From Maritalea myrionectae DSM 19524 (lineage in GTDB: Bacteria > Pseudomonadota > Alphaproteobacteria > Rhizobiales > Devosiaceae), in assembly GCF_000423365.1 (NCBI RefSeq), contig NZ_AUHV01000005.1, positions 248,001 to 312,000 of the forward strand: DNA of 64,000 nt, given 5' to 3'. The notes below the pieces were generated by a model, which saw only the letters and a list, made by a program, of their open reading frames with translations, had not been told where the DNA came from and searched no databases. A program made the position numbers and the translations under genes. Each line of letters opens with the position of its first letter. Position 1 is the stretch's first letter. Of this stretch, positions 18,048 to 26,263 are shown piece by piece.

Positions 18048-18653
18048 TCACCCATTGTTCTCAGCCATAAATCGATCCAATTGATGGTACCGATCCAAAG
18101 CAGATTTTGTTGCGGCGCCGCCTACCAGCGCTGCATGTATCACATTTTTGCCGCCCAATGCCAAACTCAATTGTTCGGCATTTAATAAATCAATTTGCGG
18201 CACCTCACCTTCCAGCTCCAAAGCGCGTAGAAGTTGGGTCATTTTTTTCCGCCCATCCATGCTGCCATCACTGGCAGCGATCAAAGCGTCAATCTTACCC
18301 TTTTCGATTGCGGAGCGTACTTTGGCATAGCCGGTGACCAAATGGCCGCCTTTCATGGCTAGTCCGAGTGCGCCCAACAATCGCTTTTCCAAATGCGCCT
18401 GGGTGATCTCCACCAAATTATCAGGCACATTTACTTGTGCTTTTAAGGCGCGGGCAAAGGCGTTTTTCGCCACCGCCTGCGCCAAAATTTGTCTATTTGC
18501 AGCCACCCATACGCCACGTCCGCCTGCTTTTCCAGCAATATCGGGTAAAATCTCACCATTTGGGCCCAGTGCAAACCGAATAAGATCGGCTTTGGGTAAG
18601 GATTCGCGGGTCACACAACAGGTGCGCAAATTCTTATTCACTTTTTCGCCCAT
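18048..18653 (-). CDS. RNA-binding protein, YlxR (DUF448) plus L7Ae-like domains
   Basis: Putative RNA-binding protein of the nusA-infB operon, 201 residues. Residues 9-75 are the YlxR/DUF448 domain ([18 protein letters not shown], then GGRGVWV). Residues about 85-180 resemble an L7Ae-type fold ([24 protein letters not shown]). This two-domain fusion is characteristic of alphaproteobacteria. ATG 18653 was chosen because AAGGTGA lies 7 bases upstream; longer frames overlap nusA. Its detailed role is unsettled. Confidence 0.9.
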   Translation of the reverse strand: MGEKVNKNLRTCCVTRESLPKADLIRFALGPNGEILPDIAGKAGGRGVWVAANRQILAQAVAKNAFARALKAQVNVPDNLVEITQAHLEKRLLGALGLAMKGGHLVTGYAKVRSAIEKGKIDALIAASDGSMDGRKKMTQLLRALELEGEVPQIDLLNAEQLSLALGGKNVIHAALVGGAATKSALDRYHQLDRFMAENNG

Positions 18654-18693
18654 GGTGTGTTCACCTTGTGGCATTAGGGGTGTTTCCAGCGTC

Positions 18694-20316
18694 TTACTCC
18701 TCTTGCGCTTCTGCGTCATCCGCTGTTTCAGCTTCTTCGTCCAGGTCTTGGGTGTCGCCATCAAGCTCTTCTTGAGTGATCCAACCCACCTTGACGCGTG
18801 CGAACATGATCATGTCCTCAGCTTCTTCACGGCTTACAGGGAAATCTTTGAAAACGCCGTCAAAAAATTTGACTTCGCCATTTTCACGCTCTTTCCAGCC
18901 CACCAAATCATCAGGTGTGTAGCCGGCAAAATCTTCGACCGTTTTCACGCCATCTTCGCCCAACGCCACCAACATGGCTGCGTTCAGACCGTCAATTTCG
19001 TAAAGCTCGTCTTGGACGCCCAATTCGGTCCGCTTTTGATCGCGTTCCCGCTCGGCCTGTTCCAAAAACTCTGACGCACGGGCCTGAATTTCGGCTGCCG
19101 TTTCTTCGTCAAAACCTTCAATCGAAGAAATCTCGATTGGCTCAACATAAGCCACTTCTTCCAAAGACGCAAAGCCTTCTGATGCCAAAAGCTGTGCCAC
19201 CATCTCATCAACGTTCATGGCATTCATGAACAAATCAGAGCGTTCGGTGAATTCTTTCTGGCGACGTTCGCTTTCTTCCTGCTCGGTGAGGATATCAATA
19301 TCCCAGCCGGTCAATTGCGAAGCCAAGCGCACATTTTGCCCGCGACGGCCAATCGCCAAAGACAATTGCTCATCTGGCACCACAACTTCAACACGCTCAA
19401 CTTGCTCATCGAGCACCACTTTCACCACTTCAGCGGGCTGAAGGGCAGACACCACCAAATCGGCAATGCTGTCGGTCCATGGGATAATGTCGATCTTTTC
19501 GCCTTGCAACTCGTTGACAACGGCTTGCACACGCGACCCGCGCATACCCACACAGGCACCAACAGGATCAATGGACGAATCGTTTGATGTCACCGCAATT
19601 TTCGCACGCGAACCTGGATCACGGGCGATGGAGCGGATATTGATTACGCCATCATAGATTTCAGGCACTTCCTGGGTGAACAATTTCGCCATGAATTGCG
19701 GGTGTGTCCGAGACAAGAAGATTTGTGGCCCGCGCTGCTCTTGGCGCACATCGTGAATATAAGCACGCACACGGTCGCCATAGCGGAATGTTTCGCGAGG
19801 GATCAGTTCATCGCGACGGATAATCGCTTCGCCACGGCCCAGATCGACAATCACATTGCCATATTCAACACGCTTGACGGACCCATTGATGATCTCGCCG
19901 ATGCGGTCTTTATATTCTTCATACATGCGCTCGCGTTCAGCATCGCGCACTTTTTGCACGATCACCTGCTTGGCAGACTGCGCTGCAATCCGGCCAAATT
20001 CGATGGGCGGCAATGGCTCGGTGACATAGTCACCCAGTTGCGCTGCATCGTTGCGGTTGCGGGCATCTTCAAGGCTGATTTGGCGGCTATATTCTTCAAC
20101 CGTTTCCACCACTTCCAACAGGCGCCACATTTTCAGTTCGCCCGTTGATGGATTGATTTCCGCCTTCACCTCAGTCTCAGCGCCATAGCGCGAGCGAGCT
20201 GCTTTTTGAATGGCATCCTGCATTGCTTCAATCACGATCATCCGATCGATTGATTTTTCGCGCGCAACCGCGTCGGCAATTTGTAGCAATTCAAGCCGGT
20301 TTGCACTGACAGCCAT
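18694..20316 (-). CDS. nusA: Transcription termination/antitermination protein NusA
   Basis: RNA polymerase-associated pausing, termination and antitermination factor. The 540-residue protein has the N-terminal polymerase-binding domain and an S1 domain (about 133-200, with YGNVIVDLGRGEAI). Two KH domains follow (about 230-345, with ACVGMRGSRVQAVVNEL and LAIGRRGQNVRLA), then two acidic C-terminal helix-hairpin repeats and an acidic tail. The ATG has AAGGAGAC upstream. It is second in rimP-nusA-ylxR-infB. Confidence 0.98.
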   Translation of the reverse strand: MAVSANRLELLQIADAVAREKSIDRMIVIEAMQDAIQKAARSRYGAETEVKAEINPSTGELKMWRLLEVVETVEEYSRQISLEDARNRNDAAQLGDYVTEPLPPIEFGRIAAQSAKQVIVQKVRDAERERMYEEYKDRIGEIINGSVKRVEYGNVIVDLGRGEAIIRRDELIPRETFRYGDRVRAYIHDVRQEQRGPQIFLSRTHPQFMAKLFTQEVPEIYDGVINIRSIARDPGSRAKIAVTSNDSSIDPVGACVGMRGSRVQAVVNELQGEKIDIIPWTDSIADLVVSALQPAEVVKVVLDEQVERVEVVVPDEQLSLAIGRRGQNVRLASQLTGWDIDILTEQEESERRQKEFTERSDLFMNAMNVDEMVAQLLASEGFASLEEVAYVEPIEISSIEGFDEETAAEIQARASEFLEQAERERDQKRTELGVQDELYEIDGLNAAMLVALGEDGVKTVEDFAGYTPDDLVGWKERENGEVKFFDGVFKDFPVSREEAEDMIMFARVKVGWITQEELDGDTQDLDEEAETADDAEAQEE

Positions 20317-20343
20317 TAGTTTGTCTCCTTAAGAGGCATCAAA

Positions 20344-20973
20344 TTAAGCTTCATCTGTCCCATCCTTATCGTGGTCAGCTTCATCAATTTCCGTTTCCAC
20401 ATCAGGACTATCCAGCGGGCTTGCCGCTTCCTGACGGGCACGTGCTTCATCAAGCAATTTGTCGGTCATGATCAATTTGGCTTCCGCCAAATCTTCAATA
20501 TTCAGGGCCCAAACAGGTTCTTCACCCTTGGGCATATCCGGAATATGGATCAAAATTTTGTTCTCTTCGGTGCCTTGCAAGATGCCGCGAAACTTTTTGC
20601 GGCCATTTTGCAATTGGGCCAATTCAACCTTGGCTTCGTGGCCGGCCCAAAGTTCAAAATCTGAAAGGCGCACCAATGGGCGATCAACGCCGGGGGAAGA
20701 CACTTCCAAGTGGTAGGCCCGCTCAATGGGTTCTTCCGCATCCAGAATAGGCGAAATCTCGCGAGAGAATTTTTCGCAATCCTGGATGGTGAAATCACCT
20801 TGTGCGTTTTCCGCCATGATCTGCAGGGTGCAGCCATTGTCGCCGGTGACGCGCACGCGCACCAAACGATAGCCCATATCTTCAGCCACAGGCGCAAGGA
20901 TTGCCCAAACCCGCTCTTCGACGGGACCGGTGCGGCCATAGGCTGTTTCATTTAAGTCCAAAAGCTGTTTCAT
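20344..20973 (-). CDS. rimP: Ribosome maturation factor RimP
   Basis: 30S maturation factor, 209 residues. The N-terminal domain has the block LVRVRVTG and the interdomain SSPGVDRPLVRLSDFE; the C-terminal Sm-like barrel follows. An extra acidic C-terminal tail of about 30 residues is typical of alphaproteobacteria. First gene of the nusA operon, 27 bp before nusA. AGGG precedes the ATG. A promoter and a terminator-like hairpin lie immediately upstream. Confidence 0.96.
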   Translation of the reverse strand: MKQLLDLNETAYGRTGPVEERVWAILAPVAEDMGYRLVRVRVTGDNGCTLQIMAENAQGDFTIQDCEKFSREISPILDAEEPIERAYHLEVSSPGVDRPLVRLSDFELWAGHEAKVELAQLQNGRKKFRGILQGTEENKILIHIPDMPKGEEPVWALNIEDLAEAKLIMTDKLLDEARARQEAASPLDSPDVETEIDEADHDKDGTDEA

Positions 20974-20987
20974 GGGACCCTAATATT

Positions 20988-21018
20988 AAAAAAGAGCGGG
21001 ACCGGCTGGACCCACTCT
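20988..21018 (-). terminator. Terminator-like hairpin (possible attenuator) in the rimP-nusA leader
   Basis: On the minus-strand RNA, AGAGUGGGUCC (21018-21008) pairs with GGUCCCGCUCU (21003-20993) around the loop AGCC, with one U-U mismatch and one G-U pair. Six U residues follow, then AAUAUU. The U-tract stops about 15 nt before the rimP ATG. It lies downstream of the candidate promoter, so it would act within the leader. Confidence 0.65.
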
Positions 21019-21045
21019 CACATTTTCAACTGTGATTTTGAGGTC

Positions 21046-21074
21046 TTTATAGTCCGAATCTCGCCCGTTCGCAA
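21046..21074 (-). promoter_or_regulatory. Candidate sigma70-type promoter of the rimP-nusA-infB operon
   Basis: Minus-strand TTGCGA (21074-21069) and TATAAA (21051-21046) are separated by exactly 17 bases. Transcription would begin about 21039, giving a leader of about 65 nt that includes the terminator-like hairpin. Confidence 0.55.
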
Positions 21075-21191
21075 CCCATTTGCGCGTTTGTGGGGTATGC
21101 CTCGACAAAATTGCACCGCGGCAAACACACTTGATGCGGATCAAGGCCTGGACCGACACGCGCGTTAGGATCGATCAACGAGGAAATACAT

Positions 21192-22049
21192 ATGTCGTTT
21201 AAGCTCATCTATATTTGGTTTTTGCCGCCCTTGGTGCTGGTCTTGGCTGCCGGCACGCTTTACGCCCTCAACGTGGCTGACAAGTGGCAATTGCAACGCA
21301 TTAATTCAAGTGCACAAGTCATGGCCACACCAACTGTCGAACAGTATGATCCGCAAATGGTGGCCGATCTGCCCAAGGCTGCGCAGCGATATTTCGCCTT
21401 TTCGATCCAACCCGGGACCAAGTTACAAACAAGGGTACGCCTTCAAATGCAGGGTGAGCTTGGCTTGGGGGACAATGACACGCCCAACTATTTTGCATTC
21501 ACGGCGCGTCAAATCATCGTTCCGGAGAAGGGTTTTACATGGGCGTTGCGCTCGAAGGGCTTTCCCATGGTGATTGGGGGCAGCGATGTCATGTGGGGCG
21601 ACCAATCTTGGACGCGTTTCTGGCTTTATGGTTTGGTGCCTGTTGCGCGCGAAGGTGGCACTAAAGATCATTTTCGGGCGGCAGAAGGGCGTTATTTGAT
21701 TGAGTTGGCGGCGTGGTCGCCTGCTGCCTTGTTGCCGCAATATGGCGTGGAATGGGAAGAGATCGACACCAATAAGGCTCGTGCTTGGGTAACCACATCA
21801 ACGGGCCGCCATGGCATTGAGATCAGCATTGATGAGCGCGGCGCCCCAACTGCTTACAAGATTGAGCGATGGAGCAATGCCAATCCGGCAGGCCAATTTC
21901 AATATCAGCCTTTTGGCGGCACGCCAGAGCGTTTTGTCGATATTGATGGGATGCAGATTGCGCAAAAGGTGATCGTGGGCAACCATTTCGGCACCCCCGA
22001 CTATTTTCCGTTTTTTAAAGCCGAGCTGACAAAGATTGAATTCTTTTGA
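21192..22049 (+). CDS. DUF6544 family protein
   Basis: Unknown function, 285 residues. An N-terminal hydrophobic segment (about 5-28) is a membrane anchor or uncleaved signal. The body has the family-like block LPKAAQRYFAF, conserved Trp/Gly-rich strands and a C-terminal TKIEFF. The DUF6544 assignment is from pattern memory. It is the only plus-strand gene inside the long minus-strand array, between rimP and trmB, and ends four bases from the trmB stop. No regulatory partner is evident. Confidence 0.75.
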   Translation: MSFKLIYIWFLPPLVLVLAAGTLYALNVADKWQLQRINSSAQVMATPTVEQYDPQMVADLPKAAQRYFAFSIQPGTKLQTRVRLQMQGELGLGDNDTPNYFAFTARQIIVPEKGFTWALRSKGFPMVIGGSDVMWGDQSWTRFWLYGLVPVAREGGTKDHFRAAEGRYLIELAAWSPAALLPQYGVEWEEIDTNKARAWVTTSTGRHGIEISIDERGAPTAYKIERWSNANPAGQFQYQPFGGTPERFVDIDGMQIAQKVIVGNHFGTPDYFPFFKAELTKIEFF

Positions 22050-22052
22050 GGT

Positions 22053-22766
22053 CTATTTGCGGTAGAAACTGAAATAGAATGAGGCGCGACCTTCGCGCTT
22101 CGCCTTTTGCTCATAGCGAGTGGGTTCCCAATCGGCCCACGGCGTGCGCCATTCACTGGCGGCTTTCGGGTGCCAATGAAAATCGTCAATGCGCACTATA
22201 TGGGCCAACACCCAAGTGGCGTAATCCTCAATATCGGTGGCCACACGGAACTCCGCGCCTGGCTTTAGAATGCGCGCCAACTGTCCCAATGTCACCGGAT
22301 TAATAAAGCGGCGTTTATGATGCTTCTTTTTCGGCCATGGGTCTGGGTAAAGCAGATAGGCACCCGACACCGCATTGTCCGGCAGCGCCCGCAAAAGATG
22401 CAGCGCATCTTCGCGGTAAAGCCGCACATTTTCCAAGGCTTGACGATCAATGTAAGAGAGCATTTTGCCGACACCGCCCATAAAGGGTTCGCAGCCAATA
22501 TAGTTGTTTTCCGGATGAGTCTGCGCGTGGCGGGCCAAATGCTCACCGCCGCCATAGCCAATTTCCAAAAACAGCGGCGCCTGAGCGCGGTCACCAAAAA
22601 GCCTATTGAGGTCTGGCTGACCTTTTTCAACGTCGATCTCAATATGCGGCAATAGCTCCTCCACCAGCTTTTGCTGGGTGGAATAGAGCTTATGGCTAGA
22701 ACGGCGGCCAAAAAAGGCGCGACGTTCCGCTTCCAAGCCAAACTCGTTTTTGGTTTTTTCAGTCAT
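22053..22766 (-). CDS. trmB: tRNA (guanine-N7-)-methyltransferase
   Basis: SAM-dependent enzyme methylating G46 of tRNAs. The 237-residue protein has the SAM-binding loop FLEIGYGGGEHL, YIGCEPFMGGV, and the signature LLYPDPWPKKKHHKRRF. The start MTEKTKNEFG at 22766 lies 19 bp after the metK stop, so the frame's longer N-terminus inside metK is rejected. It is in an operon with metK, which makes its cofactor. Confidence 0.96.
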   Translation of the reverse strand: MTEKTKNEFGLEAERRAFFGRRSSHKLYSTQQKLVEELLPHIEIDVEKGQPDLNRLFGDRAQAPLFLEIGYGGGEHLARHAQTHPENNYIGCEPFMGGVGKMLSYIDRQALENVRLYREDALHLLRALPDNAVSGAYLLYPDPWPKKKHHKRRFINPVTLGQLARILKPGAEFRVATDIEDYATWVLAHIVRIDDFHWHPKAASEWRTPWADWEPTRYEQKAKREGRASFYFSFYRK

Positions 22767-22785
22767 GCCCGGCGATGTAGCGCCT

Positions 22786-23955
22786 TTAAGTGAGTTCGGC
22801 CAGAATTTTTTCGGCCAAATCGGTGCGCTCCCATGAAAAACCACCATCCGCATCGGGTTGGCGGCCAAAATGACCGTAAGACGCGGTGCGTTCAAAGATC
22901 GGCTTGTTCAGCTCCAACGCTTCGCGAATGCCGCGCGGCGACAGGTTCATCACCTTATTGAGCACCACTGCCAGCTTATCTTCTTCAACTTTGCCCGTAC
23001 CAAAAAGGTCAACAAAAATTGACAATGGCTTCGAAACGCCAATGGCATAGGACAATTGGATCACGCATTTGTCGGCCAAGCCAGCGGCGACCACGTTTTT
23101 CGCCAAATAGCGCGCGGCATAAGCGGCCGAACGGTCGACCTTGGTGGGGTCTTTGCCAGAAAATGCACCACCACCATGCGGCGCGGCGCCGCCATACGTA
23201 TCCACAATGATTTTGCGTCCTGTCAGGCCCGCATCGCCATCGGGGCCACCAATCACAAATTCGCCTGTGGGGTTCACATAAAACTCGTCCTCAGGGCACA
23301 TCCAGCCTTGGGGCAACGCGTCCATCACATAGGGCCGCACGATCTTGCGCACATCATCTTGGGTCAAGCCGCGCTCATGCTGGGTGGACAAAACGATTGA
23401 GGTCGTGCCCATGGGCACGCCATTTTCATAGCGCAAGGTGACTTGGCTTTTGGCATCGGGCCGCAATTGCGGGACATCGCCATTGTGGCGCGCATCGGCC
23501 AAAGACCGCAAAATCTTATGGGCAAATAGGATAGGCGCCGGCATCAGTTCTTCGGTTTCATTGGTGGCAAACCCAAACATGATGCCCTGGTCACCAGCGC
23601 CCTCGTCCTTATTGCCAGCAGCGTCAACGCCTTGGGCAATTTCGGGCGATTGCTCATGCACATAGCAATCCACTTGTGCGTTTTGCCAATGGAAGCCCTC
23701 TTGTTCGTAACCGATATTTTTGATGCATTCGCGGGCAATTGCCTCCATGCGATCCGCATCCATCGTTTTCGGTCCGCGTGTTTCCCCAGCCAGCACCACT
23801 CGGTTGGTCGTGGCCAATGTTTCCACAGCGACACGCGAATAGGGATCTTCTCGCAAAAATCCATCCAAAATCGCGTCCGAAATACGGTCGCAAATCTTGT
23901 CTGGATGGCCTTCAGAAACTGATTCGGAGGTAAATAGATATGAAGAAGACGCCAC
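22786..23955 (-). CDS. metK: S-adenosylmethionine synthase
   Basis: Makes SAM from methionine and ATP. Signature blocks are [20 protein letters not shown], the [10 protein letters not shown] hexapeptide region and [16 protein letters not shown]. The start was set at GTG 23955, giving 389 residues, because AAAGG lies 8 bases upstream. The other GTG at 23961 is only two bases from that site. A structured leader lies upstream and a PhrR/PraR-like regulator gene precedes it; trmB follows. Confidence 0.97.
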   Translation of the reverse strand: MASSSYLFTSESVSEGHPDKICDRISDAILDGFLREDPYSRVAVETLATTNRVVLAGETRGPKTMDADRMEAIARECIKNIGYEQEGFHWQNAQVDCYVHEQSPEIAQGVDAAGNKDEGAGDQGIMFGFATNETEELMPAPILFAHKILRSLADARHNGDVPQLRPDAKSQVTLRYENGVPMGTTSIVLSTQHERGLTQDDVRKIVRPYVMDALPQGWMCPEDEFYVNPTGEFVIGGPDGDAGLTGRKIIVDTYGGAAPHGGGAFSGKDPTKVDRSAAYAARYLAKNVVAAGLADKCVIQLSYAIGVSKPLSIFVDLFGTGKVEEDKLAVVLNKVMNLSPRGIREALELNKPIFERTASYGHFGRQPDADGGFSWERTDLAEKILAELT

Positions 23956-23981
23956 GCGCACAACCTTTCGTCTAATAACTC

Positions 23982-24051
23982 AGTGTCTTACCTTTAAGGC
24001 AAAACAGTTGCCAAACCCTAAGCACTCACTTTGGGTCACCTTCTTAAAGGT
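23982..24051 (-). promoter_or_regulatory. Structured 5' leader of metK with alternative pairings
   Basis: On the minus strand, ACCTTTAAG (24051-24043) is a perfect 9-bp complement of CTTAAAGGT (23998-23990). It can instead form a local hairpin with AAGGT. A second stem, AGTGCTTA (24026-24019) with TAAGaCACT (23990-23982), encloses a hairpin GGCAA-CTGTT-TTGCC. The arms overlap, so the folds compete. It does not match SAM-II or SAM/SAH consensus as I know them. The function is inferred only from position. Confidence 0.4.
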
Positions 24052-24096
24052 TGGTCTTCTGTTATGCAACAAGGATATAAAGAAAACGTTATATCG

Positions 24097-24528
24097 TCAG
24101 CGTCGTCGACTTTTGGCCATCGGCGAAATATTGCCATCTCCATTTTTGGCCATTTGCTCGGCCAATTGCACCAACGTGTCACGGGCGTGATCGCTATTGA
24201 TCAGGTCATAGGCTTTGAGCAAACGGATGCGCTCATCTGCCGGGCTGCCAATAAAGCTATCCTGCCCGTCCTCAGCAAAGCCGTTGGCTTCACTTTCCTG
24301 ATAAAAGCGGCCCGGGTCGACACCCAAAATTCTGGCCAGAACGGCCAGTCGAGAAGCGGGCACACGGTTGGTGCCCGTTTCATATTTTTGAATCTGTTGA
24401 TATGTCACACCCGCTGCGTCTGCGAGTTTTTTCATCGACATGCTGAGTTCTTTCCGCCGTTGCCGCAAAAAAGCGCCAACTTGTGCGTCGATCGCATGTG
24501 GTTGCCGGGGGGGTGGTGTTTGTCCCAA
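24097..24528 (-). CDS. phrR: XRE-family regulator of the PhrR/PraR type
   Basis: DNA-binding protein of 143 residues with an N-terminal HTH (about 15-70), including VTYQQIQKYETGTNRVPASRL, a block characteristic of rhizobial PhrR/PraR. The short C-terminal helical tail matches that family's architecture. In Sinorhizobium phrR lies beside actA, an lnt homologue; here lnt is immediately upstream, supporting orthology. The start is TTG 24528, directly after the lnt stop, with GGGAGA upstream. PhrR responds to low pH and PraR affects biofilm and symbiosis in rhizobia; transfer of those roles is inference. Confidence 0.75.
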   Translation of the reverse strand: MGQTPPPRQPHAIDAQVGAFLRQRRKELSMSMKKLADAAGVTYQQIQKYETGTNRVPASRLAVLARILGVDPGRFYQESEANGFAEDGQDSFIGSPADERIRLLKAYDLINSDHARDTLVQLAEQMAKNGDGNISPMAKSRRR

Positions 24529-26148
24529 CTAAGTCTCCCATGTGTGGCGCCAGCGATTTCGCAATAAAACGGCAAATATAGATGCGCCAAGAATAATATA
24601 AAAAACGAGGTAATTGTATTGTGAAAACAATGTATACTCAAGGGGGTATGGTATTTGTACGATAAGTTGATCGGGCGTATTCGGCGGCAATTGTGCGTTG
24701 ATACGACCGATGGAGTCTGTCACCAGCGTGTAGCCCGTGTTGGCGACCCGCACCAGCGGCAAACCTTGCTCAACCGCCCGCACGCGCGCATGGTGTGCAT
24801 GTTGAGCGGGACCAATCGTGCCTTGGAACCACGCATCATTGGTCAGGTTCAAAATCCATTCTGCGTTGGCTGTTTTTTCGCCAAGGGCGCCAGAAAAAAT
24901 AACTTCATAGCAAATCAGTGGCAAAAGCGACGGGGTGTTTTGCGGCGCAAAGGCCAACCCTGTTTCCTTGCCCTTCACAAAACTATCTGCAGCCGCCACA
25001 AACTTGCGCAAGCCCAATTGGGTTAATAGCGGCTTGAGCGGCAAATATTCGCCGAAAGGCACCAGACGCTGTTTGTCGTAGGAGGCGATGATTTCACCCT
25101 CATCATTAATCGCCAATATGGCATTAAAGACATCGCCGCCCGCCTCGGAAAATCCGCCAAAATCATAATTGCGCCGCGCCGCGCCGGTGATCAACAATGT
25201 GTCCTTTGGCAACATGCGGGCAATGCGGGCCAAGGCTTCGGGCTCTTCAGCCACGTAAAAAGGAAATGCACTTTCGGGCCAAATTAGATGGGTGGTGCCG
25301 ATCAGGCCAGGGTCGTTGGCGTCAATTCGGGTTTGGGACAAGCCTAATAAGGAATTGAATATCGCGTCTCTATATTGCGGGTCCCATTTTTGATTTTGCG
25401 GAATATTGGGTTGCACCAATCGCAACCGCATTTCTGGCCGCATTTCAAATGTCGGCTGATGATAGCGCCACGCGCCCAGCCCAGCCATTACGGTCAGTGC
25501 CACGAGGCTCAACACGGGCAAATATTTTGCCCGATCCTGCGCCAAGGGCGAAAACCACAGGGCAAAGCTGGCCCCAATCAACAGCGCGAAAAAGCTTAGC
25601 CCATGCACCCCGAAAAAAGCCGCTGATTGCATCAAATAGGGATGTGCGGTCAGCACATAGCCGGGCACATTGAAGGGCAACCCGGTCAAGACGATCCCGC
25701 GCAAAAACTCAAACAGGGCGATAAAGGCCGCTAGGGCGAAGATGCGCTGGGCGTAGTCAGACCAGAGCAAATGCGCGGCAGCGGTGGCCAAACCCCAAAA
25801 TAGGGCAAGAAACGCGGGCAGTCCCAAAACCCCCAATGGGAGCGCCCACAAAAACAGATCGCCATCGATAAAGAAGGCTGCACCAAGCCAATGCAACCCC
25901 ACGGCGAAATAGCCAAAGCCAAACGTCCATCCAGTCCAAAATGCCGGGCCGAAGAGCCTGCGCCAACCAGATTGAAACTCAACCCCATCGAGAAACCACA
26001 CCAACGCCGCGATGCCGAAAAAGAATAGCGGTAGAATATTGAACGGGGGCAGCGCCAATGCCGCCAACGCCCCCGCACTAAACAGGGCCGCGTAGCGCTT
26101 TGGCCCGTGGGACAACATACACCAATCGGCAATCGCGCTTAGTCTCAC
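24529..26148 (-). CDS. lnt: Apolipoprotein N-acyltransferase
   Basis: Inner-membrane enzyme that adds the third acyl chain to lipoproteins. The 539-residue protein has an N-terminal multi-TM region (about 1-215) and a periplasmic nitrilase-like domain. Its catalytic triad is visible as Glu near 291 (WPESAFPF), Lys near 356 (YDKQRLVPFGEY) and Cys near 411 (ICYEVIF). A final TM segment precedes the basic C-terminus. The start is GTG 26148 with AAGGGA upstream. It is homologous to rhizobial ActA. The stop abuts the next gene's TTG. Confidence 0.95.
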   Translation of the reverse strand: MRLSAIADWCMLSHGPKRYAALFSAGALAALALPPFNILPLFFFGIAALVWFLDGVEFQSGWRRLFGPAFWTGWTFGFGYFAVGLHWLGAAFFIDGDLFLWALPLGVLGLPAFLALFWGLATAAAHLLWSDYAQRIFALAAFIALFEFLRGIVLTGLPFNVPGYVLTAHPYLMQSAAFFGVHGLSFFALLIGASFALWFSPLAQDRAKYLPVLSLVALTVMAGLGAWRYHQPTFEMRPEMRLRLVQPNIPQNQKWDPQYRDAIFNSLLGLSQTRIDANDPGLIGTTHLIWPESAFPFYVAEEPEALARIARMLPKDTLLITGAARRNYDFGGFSEAGGDVFNAILAINDEGEIIASYDKQRLVPFGEYLPLKPLLTQLGLRKFVAAADSFVKGKETGLAFAPQNTPSLLPLICYEVIFSGALGEKTANAEWILNLTNDAWFQGTIGPAQHAHHARVRAVEQGLPLVRVANTGYTLVTDSIGRINAQLPPNTPDQLIVQIPYPLEYTLFSQYNYLVFYIILGASIFAVLLRNRWRHTWET

Positions 26149-26263
26149 GACGCATTCCCTTCCCTATGGCCACAGCCAAATGGGCCATTTGCATGGCCAG
26201 TCTTGCTTTAATTTGCGGGCAAGTGAATCCTGATTTGGCGCCAACTTCAATGGCGAAAATGGC

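Noticed and set aside
23956-24096. SAM-II or SAM/SAH riboswitch upstream of metK
   Set aside because: A GGTGA string is present, but the conserved core and stem arrangement of these classes cannot be matched. It is reported only as an unassigned structured leader.
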